A stretch of DNA of 64,000 bases from Strix aluco. Its lineage: Eukaryota > Chordata > Aves > Strigiformes > Strigidae. Below, in pieces: positions 1 through 12,478 of this stretch. The stretch covers positions 48,490,828 through 48,554,827 of the forward strand of contig NC_133970.1 of NCBI RefSeq assembly GCF_031877795.1. Direction: 5' to 3'. Both the position numbers and the translations under genes were made by a program. Each line of letters starts with the position of its first letter. The stretch's first letter is position 1. Under the pieces are notes generated by a model that was not told the DNA's origin, did not search any database, and was given only the letters and a program-made list of their open reading frames with translations.

Positions 1-1494
1 GAGAGAGATTTAGTGCTCTATTGAATGCTTCTTAGTCGAAATGCCATTGACTGCAGTTAAGATATCAGGTTGGCTAGATACTGTTTCTCTTGGATTCAAG
101 CATCAACATACTCATATTGGAATCCTTATAGACTCATCTAAAGCAGAATATGCTTAACTCTGCTGTAAACACATGTGATTCCCCTCCAAATTAATAGAAA
201 TCATCCAGGATTAAATTAATTCATCTAGGCCACTGCATTCTACTTAATTTACTCCCCATTCTTGTTACAGTCAGAAAAAAACACATTAATATTTTTAAGT
301 TCTAACAATCTTCTGATAACATGAGTCAGATAAGGGGGTTTGTGACAGTGTCATAGAAAATCACATAGCTTTTTTGCATTTCAGGAACACGCACAAAATT
401 TACAGCTTCTGTCACAATACTCATTGGACAATGGTCATGATTCAATTTTCACTAGGTCCAGATAGCGGAAACCATGACAAAGGGGCTAGGAAGTCTGCAG
501 AATAAAGAGGCTGCAGTGGTCACGTCCTCCTCTTTGCCTGCGCTGGGCTCAGCAAAAAGCAAACTGAGCTGGCCAAGAATGAGTTGATTCAGCATGCTCT
601 GCTGAAAAGGCTCTTAAGCTCTTCCAGACAAAACTATGAGGAAGGATGACAGTGACAACACCATCTATCCTTCAGGCTAAGTCCCCCCCCAGCTTTGGCC
701 TGCTGTCAAAATGAATCATCTCTACTTTAAAATATACTAGGAAGTCCATGTCTGACACAGGTTGTTCCTTAGTTCTTTTTAATTGTCCTCCATGGCTGCA
801 CGATCTTGAAACTTGGAAGTTGCAAGTATGGTTAACATTGCAGCACAGAATAATGTGTGGTTGAACTTCAGGTAAAAAGGCTGAATCTCATTTGCTATTA
901 CATTCATTTGTATAGCATGATCCCAAGTTAAAACAGAAGGAGGTGAAAGCCAATGAGAACTGGTTGTGAATGAAGTGCTCACCTCAGAGAATTTTGCTCT
1001 GCACTGCTTGACCTACAAATACATTCCCTTTCCCCTGTACTTATTGCTTCAGGCCTTTTCTTTGGTCTTGTATGTACTACAAAAGTTGCAATGATTTAAC
1101 TGAATCAGTTTCTAAAGAAACATATTTAAATCAGAGCAATCTTGTATGAACACTCAGAGCACCCCAAGTAATTCCCAGAGATAAGATCTTTTATTTAATA
1201 TCAGCAACAAGTCTCTTGTTTTGTTTTTTTTCATCAATAGATCTCAAAGTACTTTTTATAAAGTAGGTCACTGCCATTTACTCTGTTTTGCAGATGGGGA
1301 ACAGATGAAATGATTTGCCTACTGTGGGCAAATAGAAAGCTGGGAATAAAAACCTGTGTCTGACCAATTCAGTGTTTCAGCCACAAAGCCACATGGGGTT
1401 TCCAAGTTTTCCTGCCATGTGAAGGGAAGCTGCTACAAGTATACTTGAAATTGCTAATGTACAGGGACCTGTAAAATAAGACATTTAGTTTTAA
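1..1494. other. Unique AT-rich sequence, no gene seen
   Basis: No reading frame here looks like a protein. The only structure I can name is a probable ancient LINE fragment at 1236-1385. The stretch ends where the LTR at 1495 begins. Confidence 0.6.
1236..1385 (+). repeat. Possible ancient LINE tail (L2/L3/CR1-like)
   Basis: The order of short motifs (a 'gcagatgggg' segment, a later 'agctgggaata', then 'cctgtgtctgacca') resembles the conserved 3' region of old amniote L2/L3-type LINEs. It is very diverged and I judged it by eye only. Confidence 0.4.
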
Positions 1495-2146
1495 TGTTAG
1501 ACATCACTTGTGTTTTACTAGCTTTTATTTTTCCTGTATTTTTCTGTAATGTATATAATTTCATTTATACTTTTTCCTAACTGCCCTCTGTAGTCCTCAC
1601 CCAGTTACCCACTTGTAAGATGTTTTGAAACCTTTAACTCCTTGCCTAGTAAAGATAAGACAGACCTTGGACAGTCTGAAAAACTCCCTGAGTACATCCC
1701 TAATAGCAGGAACCTAAAGAAAACAAGGGCCTAAGAAGATGCCAGTGTCGAGATAAGTAACTGAAAGCTGGAACAAACAGGAGCTGAAGGACGGATGAAG
1801 TAACTCTATGACCACATGTGGACACTAGAGACCTGAAGTTCACTAACAGACAATGTGAGAAAGGCTGTGGGGACCCCTAAGGAGGGGAGGATACCCTCAC
1901 TCTATTTTTACTACGCATGCTCAGATGATGTAAATGAATTCTAAGAAGCCATTAGCATAAGAATGCCTTTTCTAAGAAATCTAATGCATATGTATGCTTT
2001 TTGTGTATATTAGTCAGAGAGTTTTGTTAGTAAGTGCGGCACTTGTGGTGGAGCGATCCCCAGTGCTGCCCAGCGCTGCCAATAAAGAATCCCTGCTTAA
2101 CACTTATACTCATTCCTGACTGTTGAGTGAAGCTCTTTGTTTCACA
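1495..2146 (+). mobile_element. Solo LTR, family A, sense on plus strand
   Basis: The element starts TGTTAG and ends TTTCACA. It carries an AATAAA poly(A) signal near 2081 followed by a short R/U5-like end. A second copy of the family lies in the opposite orientation at 53403-54072, and the two align over most of their length: the poly(A) region, the 'agtgcggcacttgtggtggagcg' segment and the AT-rich 5' end. The flanks TTAA and TGAA could be a 4-bp target duplication with one change. No internal retroviral genes adjoin it, so it is a solo LTR. Confidence 0.75.
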
Positions 2147-2669
2147 TGAATGTGCTTTGAGGATCACATTTCTGCTAATCTTGTAATGATGTACCGGTGA
2201 TTTCATAGTAATCACAATCAACTTGAAAAAAATACAAAATAATTATTTGGTGTACTTTAAAGTGCTTTTATACAATGTTAGCTCCTAACAGAGCCTCCAT
2301 CTCTTAGAACTTACTTTTTGCCAATGCAAAAAATATTGGAAGCATCTCTCTAGCATCTGTCTTACCCCATCAAAGTCAGGCCACAGAAAATTCACTCAAA
2401 GTTATATTCAGATGATAAATAAACCATCTAACAGCCAAAATACAGTGCTATAGCAGAATATAAATCAGCCAAAGAATGAGCATACAACAAATTTAAAAAG
2501 GAGCAAGAAGCAATAAAAACAATTGTATTGAAACATCAACTCATTTTCTGTCCAGCTTTCAGGATGCAGTGATAAACTTAGCTTACATTTTCAGTGAAGC
2601 TATCCTAACACTGAGTTATCAGGTAGTGGGCTGATAGTGGATATTTTTTCTATTAAACCTTCTTCCTCT

Positions 2670-2855
2670 GTCACTGGAACAGGATACTGAGGGATGTAGT
2701 GACATCATCCTTGGAGGTTTCCAAGGCTCAGTCAGACAACATCACAACTGACCTGATTTAATGCTGACAGTAGTCCTGATTTGATCAGAAGGTTGGACTA
2801 GATAACCTCAAGAGACCCCTTCCAAACAACATTTCGACAGTCCTGTGATTTTAAA
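2670..2855 (+). repeat. CR1 LINE 3' end, diverged
   Basis: The segment carries the usual order of the CR1 3' untranslated region: 'cttggaggtttccaaggc', then 'aaggttggactagat', then 'gaccccttccaa', then a tail ending in 'cctgtgattt'. It is 5' truncated, as most CR1 copies are, and lies in sense on the plus strand. Confidence 0.65.
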
Positions 2856-3330
2856 CTTGGTGGAATGCAATTGATCTTACATTTGGATTGGCTTAGTATC
2901 TGAAAAAATCATGAGAATAGATGAGCTCTTGCAGAATTGCCAAATTAGTAAAATTCTTGATCTCAGAAAAATAGAAACACTTGATTTGCTATGATATGCT
3001 GTCTGTTATGGTAGGAGAGGGATTAATCAAGTTTTTATATTAGCTAAACCTTGTATTATGTATGCTGAAGCAGTCATTAACCCAGTTTTACAGATGAATA
3101 AGAAGGTGAGTTCCTGTTACAAATGATACTTAGCCCTTTTCTGGACTCTGGTATTGTCTTTCCCTTTGCAAGAAAAGGGGGGAAATTGCAGATCATCACA
3201 GGCATTGTGATCTGTAACCTTTGTCTTACCTTTTTGCCTTCTAACTTGCACAAAGGATCTGATGATGGGAAAGGTACCATTTTATCATATCATTTTATTA
3301 CTAGTGCCTTACTAGAACTGGGAATACAGC

Positions 3331-3354
3331 TTTTTTTTTTTTTTTTTTTTTTTT
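3331..3354. repeat. Poly-T homopolymer, 24 bases
   Basis: An unbroken run of 24 T residues follows 'ggaatacagc'. It could be the tail of an old retroposed sequence on the minus strand or a simple repeat. Nothing adjacent identifies a parent element. Confidence 0.8.
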
Positions 3355-4349
3355 GTCACAGGGAAGAAGCCAAAGCAAGTGAAGTACAAGAATCCATGTT
3401 ATATGCTATGTAGGGCATAGCTAATAAGAAGCTACCATTTTCACATAGATACTATGCATTACTGCTAATTAGAGCCAGGCAGAAAGAGTTAAGGGAACCA
3501 TTTTCTACCTAGAAGTGTAGTCACATCTAAACCAGTGTTTGTCATATAGTTATTTGGCTAAATTTTGTTTGGGTAAAGAAGCCCTTTAAGGGTTCTGATA
3601 AGGTATAAATGTTCTGTTCTGCTGTTTTCTAATATTTTTTTCTGTACATTTTAAGTTATTATTTATTTAATATTATAGTATATAAATTGATCACATAGCG
3701 GTTAGGCCTGAAATGAAATGTCTTATCAGAACAAAATGTTTGTGTTGATTTCAGCTCATATTTTTCACTTGGAGTGTTAAATAAAATTTTGAATTCAAAA
3801 GAAAGCCAGATTTTGAAATGAAGAAATCCTTCTGCCAATGTAATTCCTGGCTCATGTCTGTTACTAGTCATGTTTGCAAGATTCTGGAGAGCTCTTACAG
3901 ACAAGTGAAATCTTGGCTTCCTTTAAGTCATTGGGAGCTTTTACTGTGACCTCAGTGGTAACGTTTGGGTAGAAGTACTATGTTTTAAACAAATGAGGTG
4001 CTAAAGTTCAAGGCCTTTCTTTGGGGACACCTAAAATATATTTGGTTTCAAAAATGTCTATATATCTCTGTACAACTGCAAACAATCTTTGTATATTGCT
4101 CAGTTTTCCCAGAGCAGTTGATGATGAACAGTTGCTGGAGCAACAATAATACAGAATTAGGATGGACATTTATCAAAGCTATCAAAGTTAGTTTGCTTAG
4201 AGTTAAAGTTAATGGTATTTTTTCAGTGTCTCCTGGTAAATTCATTCACAGAATAGTAACTTACTAGAAAAAATATGCATAAATCAACACAAAATCAGAA
4301 GCAGACAGTATCAATATGAGTACACTGGAGTTCTTGTTAAGCATGGATT

Positions 4350-4900
4350 TGTAAGGGAAAGAATGTTGTTTTCGCATAATAAGCCCGATGGGAAGGGCAG
4401 GAGGATTCACCAAAGCAATCAGCGAGAGCAATTCACAACCATTGAAATCCCTGGCCTAGGGCTAGAAGGCAAGTGGTCTTTTTGTCAACTGTGATGACCC
4501 AGTACTTGGAACTGGCTTTAGATGGATGCAGATACCGAAAGACTTGGGGCGAACTTTTCCATCTTAGTAGGCTTGCGTGATGAGCTCATGCATGTTAACT
4601 TCTCCGCCCTGGAGAAAGCCAAGGTTCATTTCCATGAACATGCCAGGTATGAACACATACATGAAGGGGCGTATCGGTAGGCGGTTCGGGAGGTCTGTAC
4701 ACCCTGTAGTACTCAGCCAATGAGGAATCAGGGGAGGGAACTGGCGGTTGGGAGAAAGGGATATAAACCATTGCATGATGGCTGGTAGGCGCGTCCACTT
4801 GATGGGGGCGCCCGGTCTTGCAAGAACGTAATAAAGAGTGAGTGCTTCACACCGCATCCTGTCTGAGCTATGGATAATTGTCAACTGAGTGTTTCTCACA
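4350..4900 (+). mobile_element. Solo LTR, family S, sense on plus strand
   Basis: This 551-bp LTR runs from TGTAAGGG to TTCTCACA. A TATA-like 'gggatataaacc' lies near 4757 and an AATAAA poly(A) signal near 4831. Matching GATT on both sides (4346-4349 and 4901-4904) gives a 4-bp target duplication, as expected for gammaretrovirus-like elements. Two other 551-bp copies sit at 5046-5596 and 59052-59602. Short open frames inside it are not genes. Confidence 0.9.
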
Positions 4901-5045
4901 GATTCATTGTGGTTATTTTACAACTCTAGAAACACTTCAGATATAGAAAACTAGCAAGATGCTAAGAAGACATATTCAAAGTCCTGGGATTTTTTTTCCC
5001 CAAAGTTTTTTTTGTGCTGAAAACTAAAATTATGTACATAGACAC

Positions 5046-5596
5046 TGTGAGAAACGCTCAGTTGCCAATTATCCATAGCTCAGACAGGATGCGGTGTGAA
5101 GCACTCACTCTTTATTACGTTCTTGCAAGACCGGGCGCCCCCATCAAGTGGACGCGCCTACCAGCCATCATGCAATGGTTTATATCCCTTTCTCCCAACC
5201 GCCAGTTCCCTCCCCTGATTCCTCATTGGCTGAGTACTACAGGGTGTACAGACCTCCCGAACCGCCTACCGATACGCCCCTTCATGTATGTGTTCATACC
5301 TGGCATGTTCATGGAAATGAACCTTGGCTTTCTCCAGGGCGGAGAAGTTAACATGCATGAGCTCATCACGCAAGCCTACTAAGATGGAAAAGTTCGCCCC
5401 AAGTCTTTCGGTATCTGCATCCATCTAAAGCCAGTTCCAAGTACTGGGTCATCACAGTTGACAAAAAGACCACTTGCCTTCTAGCCCTAGGCCAGGGATT
5501 TCAATGGTTGTGAATTGCTCTCGCTGATTGCTTTGGTGAATCCTCCTGCCCTTCCCATCGGGCTTATTATGCGAAAACAACATTCTTTCCCTTACA
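5046..5596 (-). mobile_element. Solo LTR, family S, sense on minus strand
   Basis: This is a near-identical reverse-complement copy of the LTR at 4350-4900, also 551 bp. By eye only about two substitutions separate the two, both near the U5 end. The two copies form a giant inverted repeat with a 145-bp spacer (4901-5045). Unlike the first copy, its flanks (ACAC and CAAC) do not show a matching target duplication. Confidence 0.9.
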
Positions 5597-5740
5597 CAAC
5601 ATAAAACCCAGAAAGTTTTGGGAGCATAAACCTCCAAACACTGGCACTGGAGAATACATATGTTCTCCTTTTATAGCCTTCTGAATCACAAGCTGTGTTA
5701 CACTCAAATCCTACACTCTGATCTTGTTACTGATTTGATA

Positions 5741-6463
5741 TGTTATCAATTTAATATAGATTAGTATTAATTTGTTTAATTTTAATAGGAATATAGAATT
5801 ATAGGAGATATTTAGTGGGAATTATATAATTATATGTTTACATTTATTTTGCATTTGCACTCTATACAGGAACCAAGGCTACTACGAACTCCCCTGTACA
5901 GCCCTGTACCAAGGCCGAAGGAATTGGTCAGAATCACCTAGTAGGAACATTTAGAACTATACATAACAGGCTTAAGATTCAAGATAATTTGGATATAGAG
6001 TTTACTTATAAGGTATTTAATAACCTGAAAGAATGCAGAGAGATGTCAGAATCCAGATTAATGGGAAAATGGGGAAAGTGGCTGAAGCAACATGTAAGTT
6101 TAAGCCAAGAAACAGTGTCCTCAAGCAATAGGTAATTCCAACAGGGGGAGATCGTGACCACTGACTCATTGACCACCGACTCACATTACACCCCAGACCC
6201 ATTTCCAGGTGTTTCTGGACTCTACTGTGCAGAATCGGAAATAGGAGGAGAGTATGATAATGATTTCCAGGAATCGGTATGTTTATGCATGAATACTTAA
6301 TGAATATGCATGAGTACGTTCCACATAAGATGTATGATTTTGGTGCATGGTGTGTGTCGTTGGTGAAAGGATTCACCCGCGCACCCAGCTGTCAATAAAG
6401 AAGTGTCTGCTTATCTGCATCAAATTGGTGTTAATAAGTTTTATTCCGAGTTTTTCAGTAACA
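5741..6463 (+). mobile_element. Solo LTR, family E, sense on plus strand
   Basis: The element starts TGTTATCAATTT and ends TTTTCAGTAACA. It shares its 5' end, a central 'aaggccgaa..attggtca' block and its R/U5 end with the 3' LTR of the provirus at 60318-60887, so it belongs to the same family. AATAAA lies near 6392, just before the shared 'gtctgcttatctgcatc' segment. I found no matching target duplication (flanks GATA and ATCT). Confidence 0.85.
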
Positions 6464-7366
6464 ATCTGGTTCATCTCTGTGTCCAAACTGGATTTCTATT
6501 ACACATGACTAATCTGTTGGGAGCAGATTTGTTCAAGACATTACCAAACTTCTGAGCCCAGCACCTTGGTTTCAGCATCCCAAAAGTTTATCTTCTCACA
6601 GTTGTATCTATTTTGTTTCTTATATGGCTTGTGTAAACCAAAGTTGTGCAATGACCCTGCTTAAAAACCCTACCACCTCTGCCAAGAGCACTGACTCCTG
6701 AGCAGATGTGACATGGCTGAGGCTGGCGACTCAGGACACTGTTCTCCATGCACAGACAGCTGAGCTGCTCACAGATCAGCTGCTGAATTGCTGCAGATTA
6801 CAACATGGCATTTTGTCTTCAAATTTTGCTATAAACTGTGCTGGCTCGGCAGCTTGTTCATGTACATCTCAGCCATTCTTGCAACTGGGGAGTGGGGAAA
6901 TAAAATTGTCAATAATGACCTTATCAGCTGTCCCAAGGTATGCTTCCCCCCCTGGTGAATTAGAACATTTTTAAAAAGTCACTCTTGTTTGTTTGCTATT
7001 TTTTGAGTCAGATCATAAGCACATCCATTTTAAAGAGCAGACACAGCAACAGCTACTGGCACAACAGAGGAGATGGCAGCTTCTATCCCAGGAGGCAGGA
7101 ACAAGGGGCCATGGCTGATAACCTCAAAAATAGCATTCTGTCTTGACAGGGTCCTGATGTACAGCCACAGCCCTGCTCTAATACAACAAGGGAATTTGGT
7201 CCAGTTATTGCAAATATACGTATTCAGTCATTGTTATCTACAAGGAGATATGCCCTGCTGTCCCTACCCTGATAATGTCACCTTCTGTCAGATGGGCCCT
7301 ACAAACATTCTCATTTTCTGCAGTAGTTCTTCCCAAAGAAAACCTCATCAATGCTCATGGCACATG
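6464..7366. other. Unique sequence, no gene seen
   Basis: Open frames here have no recognisable domain and unremarkable composition. I see no repeat other than low-complexity DNA. Confidence 0.55.
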
Positions 7367-7955
7367 TGTGCATAGGATTAACCCCAGCCAGCAACTAAGC
7401 ACCACACAGCCACTTGCTCACTCCTCCCCCCTCCCAATGGGATGGGGAGGAGAATCAGAAAAAAAAAAAAAAGTAAAACTCACAGGTTGAGATAAGAACA
7501 GTTTAATAACTAAACTAAACTAATAACATTAAAAATAAAATATAACAATAATAAATATTGTAATGAAAAGGAATATAACAAAAAGAGAAATAAAATCCAA
7601 GAAAAGACAAGTGATGCACAATAATTTGCACAATGCAATTGCTCACTGATGCCCAAGCAGCGATCCACCCCCCAGCCAACTCCTCCCAGTTTATATAATG
7701 AGCATGATGCCCTATGGTACAGAATATCCCTAGTTCAGGTCAGCTGTCCTGGCCATGCTCCCTCCCAGCTTCTTGTACACCTCCTCACTGGCAGAGCAGA
7801 GGAAACTGAAAAATCCTTAACTTAGGATAAGCACTACTTAGCAACAACTAAAACATCAGCATGTTATCAACATTATTCTCACACTAAATCCAAAACACAG
7901 CACTGTACCAGCTACTAGGAAGAAAATTAACTCTATCCCAGCCAAAACCAGGACA
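7367..7955 (-). mobile_element. Solo ERVL-type LTR, sense on minus strand
   Basis: Read on the minus strand it begins TGTCCTGGTTTTGGCTGGGA, the start of a very common avian ERVL-like LTR. It ends in a '..gctggctggggttaatcc' form of the usual 3' terminus. The middle holds an A-rich degenerate tract. The left boundary is approximate. A sister copy in the same orientation lies at 9254-9840. Confidence 0.8.
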
Positions 7956-9253
7956 GATGGCAACCGCTGGAGACCCTGGCACGACCAAGTCCCAGTAAAG
8001 TCAGTGGGATGAGGCTTGGGGGACCTGAGATTTTTCTAGAGCTTTGCATAGACTTACTCACCCCACCCCAAAGTGCTCTTTGGGGAGGGACTGTCCCCCC
8101 CCACATTGATACCCATCTCTCTCTGCTGTGGCTGGCTGTGGCTGCCACGCTAGGGAAATTTTGATGGGAAGGGTTTGAAAGCAACTGAGAGCAGAGTGTG
8201 CTGGCATGGAGCATGTTAAGTAGCCAGGTCCCTTCACTCTGAAGACAAATGAGCCAACACAGGCTGGCAAAAGGTCTGGACACAGCTCAGCCTGCCCTGC
8301 AACAGAGCATCAGGACACTGAGACATCACCATCGTTTCTATCCAAACCACTCGTAGACCTCCTTCTACCTCACCACAATAACCAGTAAACAGATGTAAGA
8401 AACAGGGAATCTGCTTGCATTTTATGAACCAGTCACATAAGAACCATATGTGAAGAGCTTTAATAGTCCAGTGGCAGAGCCTTCAAAATGGGAAGCATCA
8501 TTTCTTCTGTCATCTGAACTATGTAAATAAAGGCCATGACTACATGCATTTAAACGTAGATCAAAGTCTTACTGACTTGAAGACATGATTCCCAAAAGAA
8601 ATTAATTTATCTGGGACTGGAACATGAAAGACCTTGAAGAAGGCAATACAGATGACTGTCACTGCAGCATCGTTCATATTTGTGACTTATAACGCTTTCC
8701 TCTGTAAAAAAAATCAATGACAAAATGATCCAGTTTAATGTCTGCAGACAAAAAAATTATTGTACCTGCATGCTTTGGAGTGACAGGAAATCCTCTCCCC
8801 ATGGCAGCAGCAGGATGCTAAGGGCCAGCACAGCTCACTGAAGGGCACAGGCAAAGGATGGACAGGCCCTTGTTATAAACATACTGATAGCAACTGATGT
8901 GCCCCACTGCAGGCCTGTGATGGCAGCACAGCACAACACACTTCCTTTTGTTCTGGGAAGCCGTGAGACAAATGCAGCCACTTGGTGGGCTAGTTACAAC
9001 AGCCAAAGAATATGTTTTTCAGCAGCACCTCCCCTTCTTTGGGGTTTTAACTGAATTATATGGCCCTAGTCACCTAAGCCTGTGTTCATCACCTGAGCTA
9101 TCCTGTCTGTCTCCTGCAAGGTGGCAAAACCCAAGCGATCTATGTACTTGCTGAGAAAAAGCTTGAGACATTTGAAGTAGCATCAAGACTTATCAATTAC
9201 ACCTCATATAGAGTTCTTGCAATTATAGTCAGAGATAAGTGTTAGTCTCATAT
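7956..9253. other. Unique sequence between two ERVL-type LTRs
   Basis: Nothing resembling retroviral gag or pol lies between the two similarly oriented LTRs, so this is more likely host DNA than a provirus interior. No gene is recognisable. Confidence 0.5.
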
Positions 9254-9840
9254 TGTCATGGTTTAACCCTAGCAAGCAACTAAGCCCCACGCAGCTGCTC
9301 ACTCACTCCCTGCTCAGTGGGATGGGAGAGACAATCAGAAGGGTAAAGGAGAAAACTCATGGGTTGAGATAAAGACAGTTTAATAAGTAAAGCAAAAGCC
9401 ATGCACGCAAGCAAAGCAAAACAAGGAATTCATTCACCACTTCCCATCAGCAGGCAGGTGCTCAGCCATCTCCAGGAAAGCAGGGCTCCATCACATGTAA
9501 CAGTTACTTGGGAAGACAAACACCATCACTGCAAACATCCCCCCCTTCCTTCTTCTTCCCCCAGCTTTCTATGCTGAGCATGTTGTCATATGGTGTGGAA
9601 TATCCCTTTGGTCAGTTGGGCTCCGCTGTCCCAGCTGTGTCCCCTCCCAACTTCTTGTGCACCCCCAGCCCCTCGCTGGTGGGGTGGGGTGGGGTGATGA
9701 GCAGAAAACCCCTTGACTCTGTGTAAGCACTGCTCAGCAATAAATAAAATATTCCTGTGTTATCAACACTGTTTCCAGCACAAATCCAAAACATAGCCCC
9801 ATACTAGCTACTAGGAAGAAATTGAACTCTATCCCAGCCA
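9254..9840 (-). mobile_element. ERVL-type LTR, 5' terminus worn
   Basis: The plus strand starts TGTCATGGTTTAACCCTAGC, the reverse complement of the typical 3' end of this avian LTR family. Homology to the copy at 7367-7955 continues to 'ctctatcccagcca' near 9840. The last bases expected for the element's 5' end are absent there, so that end is truncated or mutated and no target duplication can be assigned. Confidence 0.8.
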
Positions 9841-12184
9841 ATTTCAAATCTCTATATTATACAAAACTGCCAGCAGTGAAATTTGGCATGGAATTAGCAG
9901 CTGAGAAAGACAGAGAAGATGAATCATAATCACATGGATACAGCACTGCACTTATCACTGAAAGTTGTGTATTTTGTAAATGTGGACTAGCCATGCAAAA
10001 TTTCAGTATTCTTTCAATTACAATGCATTTACATTTTTTAATAACCTATAGCATAAGAACAGTTCTACCAAAGCCATTTTGGAGATCAAAATCCAGAGAT
10101 CTGAAAGGGAATATATATTAGAGGCTCTTAGAGCAATTAGTATCTTTTAAGTAATGTGTGAAGGAAGCATCTTGTGTTCAGACAAGCTGAACTGATTTCA
10201 ACAAGGATTAAATTGGTTTAAAGGTATGCACACTCTGGGTCTATACTACTTAAGATTAAGCCAATTTTAAATTCTACTAAGATCTATATGATCTGTACAA
10301 ACACTTGTCACAGCTGGGTGCTGTCTCTCTCCCAGAAGTGTAAAATGAAGGCAAAGCATTCATTTAGAAACACATGAGAATGAAGACTGTGTCTACATAT
10401 GATACTTCAGCATGTGTGAGAAATGACCAAGGGGGTTGATTATGTATCCTTTACTCACACAAATCACTCAAGGCTACCTACTTAGAAAAATCAAGTTCAA
10501 AACATGTCTTTAGCATCATATTGCTCTAAAAGAAAATGAAAAGTTATTGACACTAGAGTCAAGTTTTCTTTTGATTTCACTTATTTTTATCATTTAAAGC
10601 TCTAATTTTTTATGACCAATTCAGAAAGTACATGGAGACATAACATCTAACACCTGCTATAAGAAGAACAGGGAAAAAAATTTAAAAACATTCCATGCAC
10701 GGATTTTAATTACTATTTATTTTCTTCTTTTATAGCTTCATATAGAGGTAGTCAATTAAGTAAACCTTTAGACAAAAATCAGTGATGGCTGACCATGTCT
10801 GAAAATACAAAGTAAAAGGTATTGATCAGGTTAGAATTATTAGATTGGTTAGAATAATTTCTAGTTCAGCTCTGGGGTAGATCATAGTAGTAATAAAAAA
10901 GTCTGCTATCTGATTTCTAAACGTCCGTCTTCTTCCATTTCTTAAGAGCTACATATCCATATATTTACTGCTATATAGCTGATAGTCTGGGGCCAAGCAA
11001 TGATCATGCGAATAGATCATCTTTCTAAATGAGAGGTCAAGAGACTTCCAGGGCAAGAAAGGATTGCATCAGTTGCACTGTATTCAGAAATTGGTACTAT
11101 TTTCATTTAACCTGTGATGTACTGCTTAGATAAGGGAGCTTCATAGTTGCTCCAGTCATGATAATAACATAGTACTTTTTTTAAACCCTGAAATGGCTTT
11201 ATCAAAAAGAGACGTGGAGCCTAATTTAAGTGATTTAGTTTCTGCCAAACCATGTATGGCTTTTTGGCATGGCAGGGAAAATTTCAGGCTTAATGCATCT
11301 CTCTTCTCAACTTGTTTCTCATTGTTCCAATTATCCCAACAGTAAATTGGGGGAATAATCTACATGTCTAGAAAAATAAAATAATCAACGAAAGGCTTTT
11401 TTCCCTGCAGGAAAATACTTGAAAAAACTTTCTTTTTGAGGTAGTCTGATGCACAAGAAAGCATTATGTTCAGGGAAAGGATTTTACAATTTATATAAGG
11501 TCAGACTGTTCTTACAGCACATTGATGGTACACAGCATGTGGTGCTTTGTCTGAACTCTACTGTTAGGCCATATTGGCTTCAGCTCCACTCCTCTATAAT
11601 ATACCAGATATTGTTAGGGGCAAAGGGACAGAATTAGGGAGTATCCATCTTCATTACAAAGTTTGGAATAAAATTTGCATTGGAATGAATGTGAAAACAT
11701 ATTCTTATGGCACTTATATTAAAGGCAAAGGAAGGTTCATTTTCCTTTAAAAACATGAAGTAACACATGGATATAGACATGTGAGAAGGCAGAGGTGTTT
11801 AATCTAAGCAGGAGTTTTTTTATATTAATGTGATTGTTCACAGTGAAACATACTTTTCTGGACTAAAAAGAGAATACAAAGTTTGCAATCTTCCATTTGG
11901 CCAAGATGTATTTTGCCTACAAGAAGTTTTATCACTGCCTGATGTTGCTGAAATGAGCTAAATTAGCTGGTGCTCATGATGATATCTGTACTTGAATGCC
12001 TCCTGATGTGTCATTATTCAGGGAACATTGAACAGGTTACTCAAATGGCCATGAAAGTTGTCATATCATAGTTACTTAGGAAGTACTTATCACATAAGCA
12101 CGTGCAGAGTTTAACAGGATCCTGAAAAATCTTTATGATTGTCTATGAATCAGTTATGGGACTTGGATTCTCAGGTCCTGAAGG
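9841..12184. other. Unique AT-rich sequence, no gene seen
   Basis: Stop codons are frequent in all frames and I see no repeat family or motif that I can name. Confidence 0.55.
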
Positions 12185-12478
12185 AGGTTGTAACGAGGTG
12201 GGTGTCAGTCTCTTTTCACAAGTAGTAAGTGATAGGATGAGAGGAAACTCAAGAGGCCTCAAGTTGTGCCAGGGGAGGTTTAGATTGGATATTAGGAAAC
12301 ATTCCTTCACTGAAAGGGTTGTTGAGCATTGGAACAGGCTGCCCAGGGAAGTGGTTGCGTCGACGTGTAGATGTGGCACTTAGGGACATGGTTTAGTGGT
12401 GGACTTGGCAGTGTTACTTTATGGGGGTACGTGATGATCTTAAGGGTCTTTTCCAGCCTAAATGATTCTATGATTACC
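12185..12478 (+). repeat. CR1 LINE 3' end
   Basis: The stretch encodes the conserved C-terminal end of CR1 ORF2: an RFRLDIRK-type motif, then [12 protein letters not shown], in the plus-strand frame starting near 12135. A 3' untranslated region follows, ending in the 'gattctatgatta' microsatellite tail typical of CR1. It is truncated at the 5' end. Confidence 0.85.

Larger units (their letters stand above)
2147..4349. other. Unique sequence with a CR1 tail and a poly-T run
   Basis: No gene is recognisable. The stretch contains a diverged CR1 3' end at about 2670-2855 and an uninterrupted T tract at 3331-3354. The remainder is AT-rich unique DNA. Confidence 0.6.

Noticed and set aside
4564-5382. 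Identical 111-residue frames on both strands
   Set aside because: They are the same LTR sequence read in its antisense frame in two inverted copies, and the LTR signals explain it.
6708-6974. 88-codon frame in host DNA
   Set aside because: No domain, no supporting splice or start context that I could defend, and composition typical of a random frame.
7367-9840. Two same-orientation ERVL-type LTRs as the ends of one provirus
   Set aside because: The 1.3 kb between them shows no gag or pol remnant and the outer flanks do not match.
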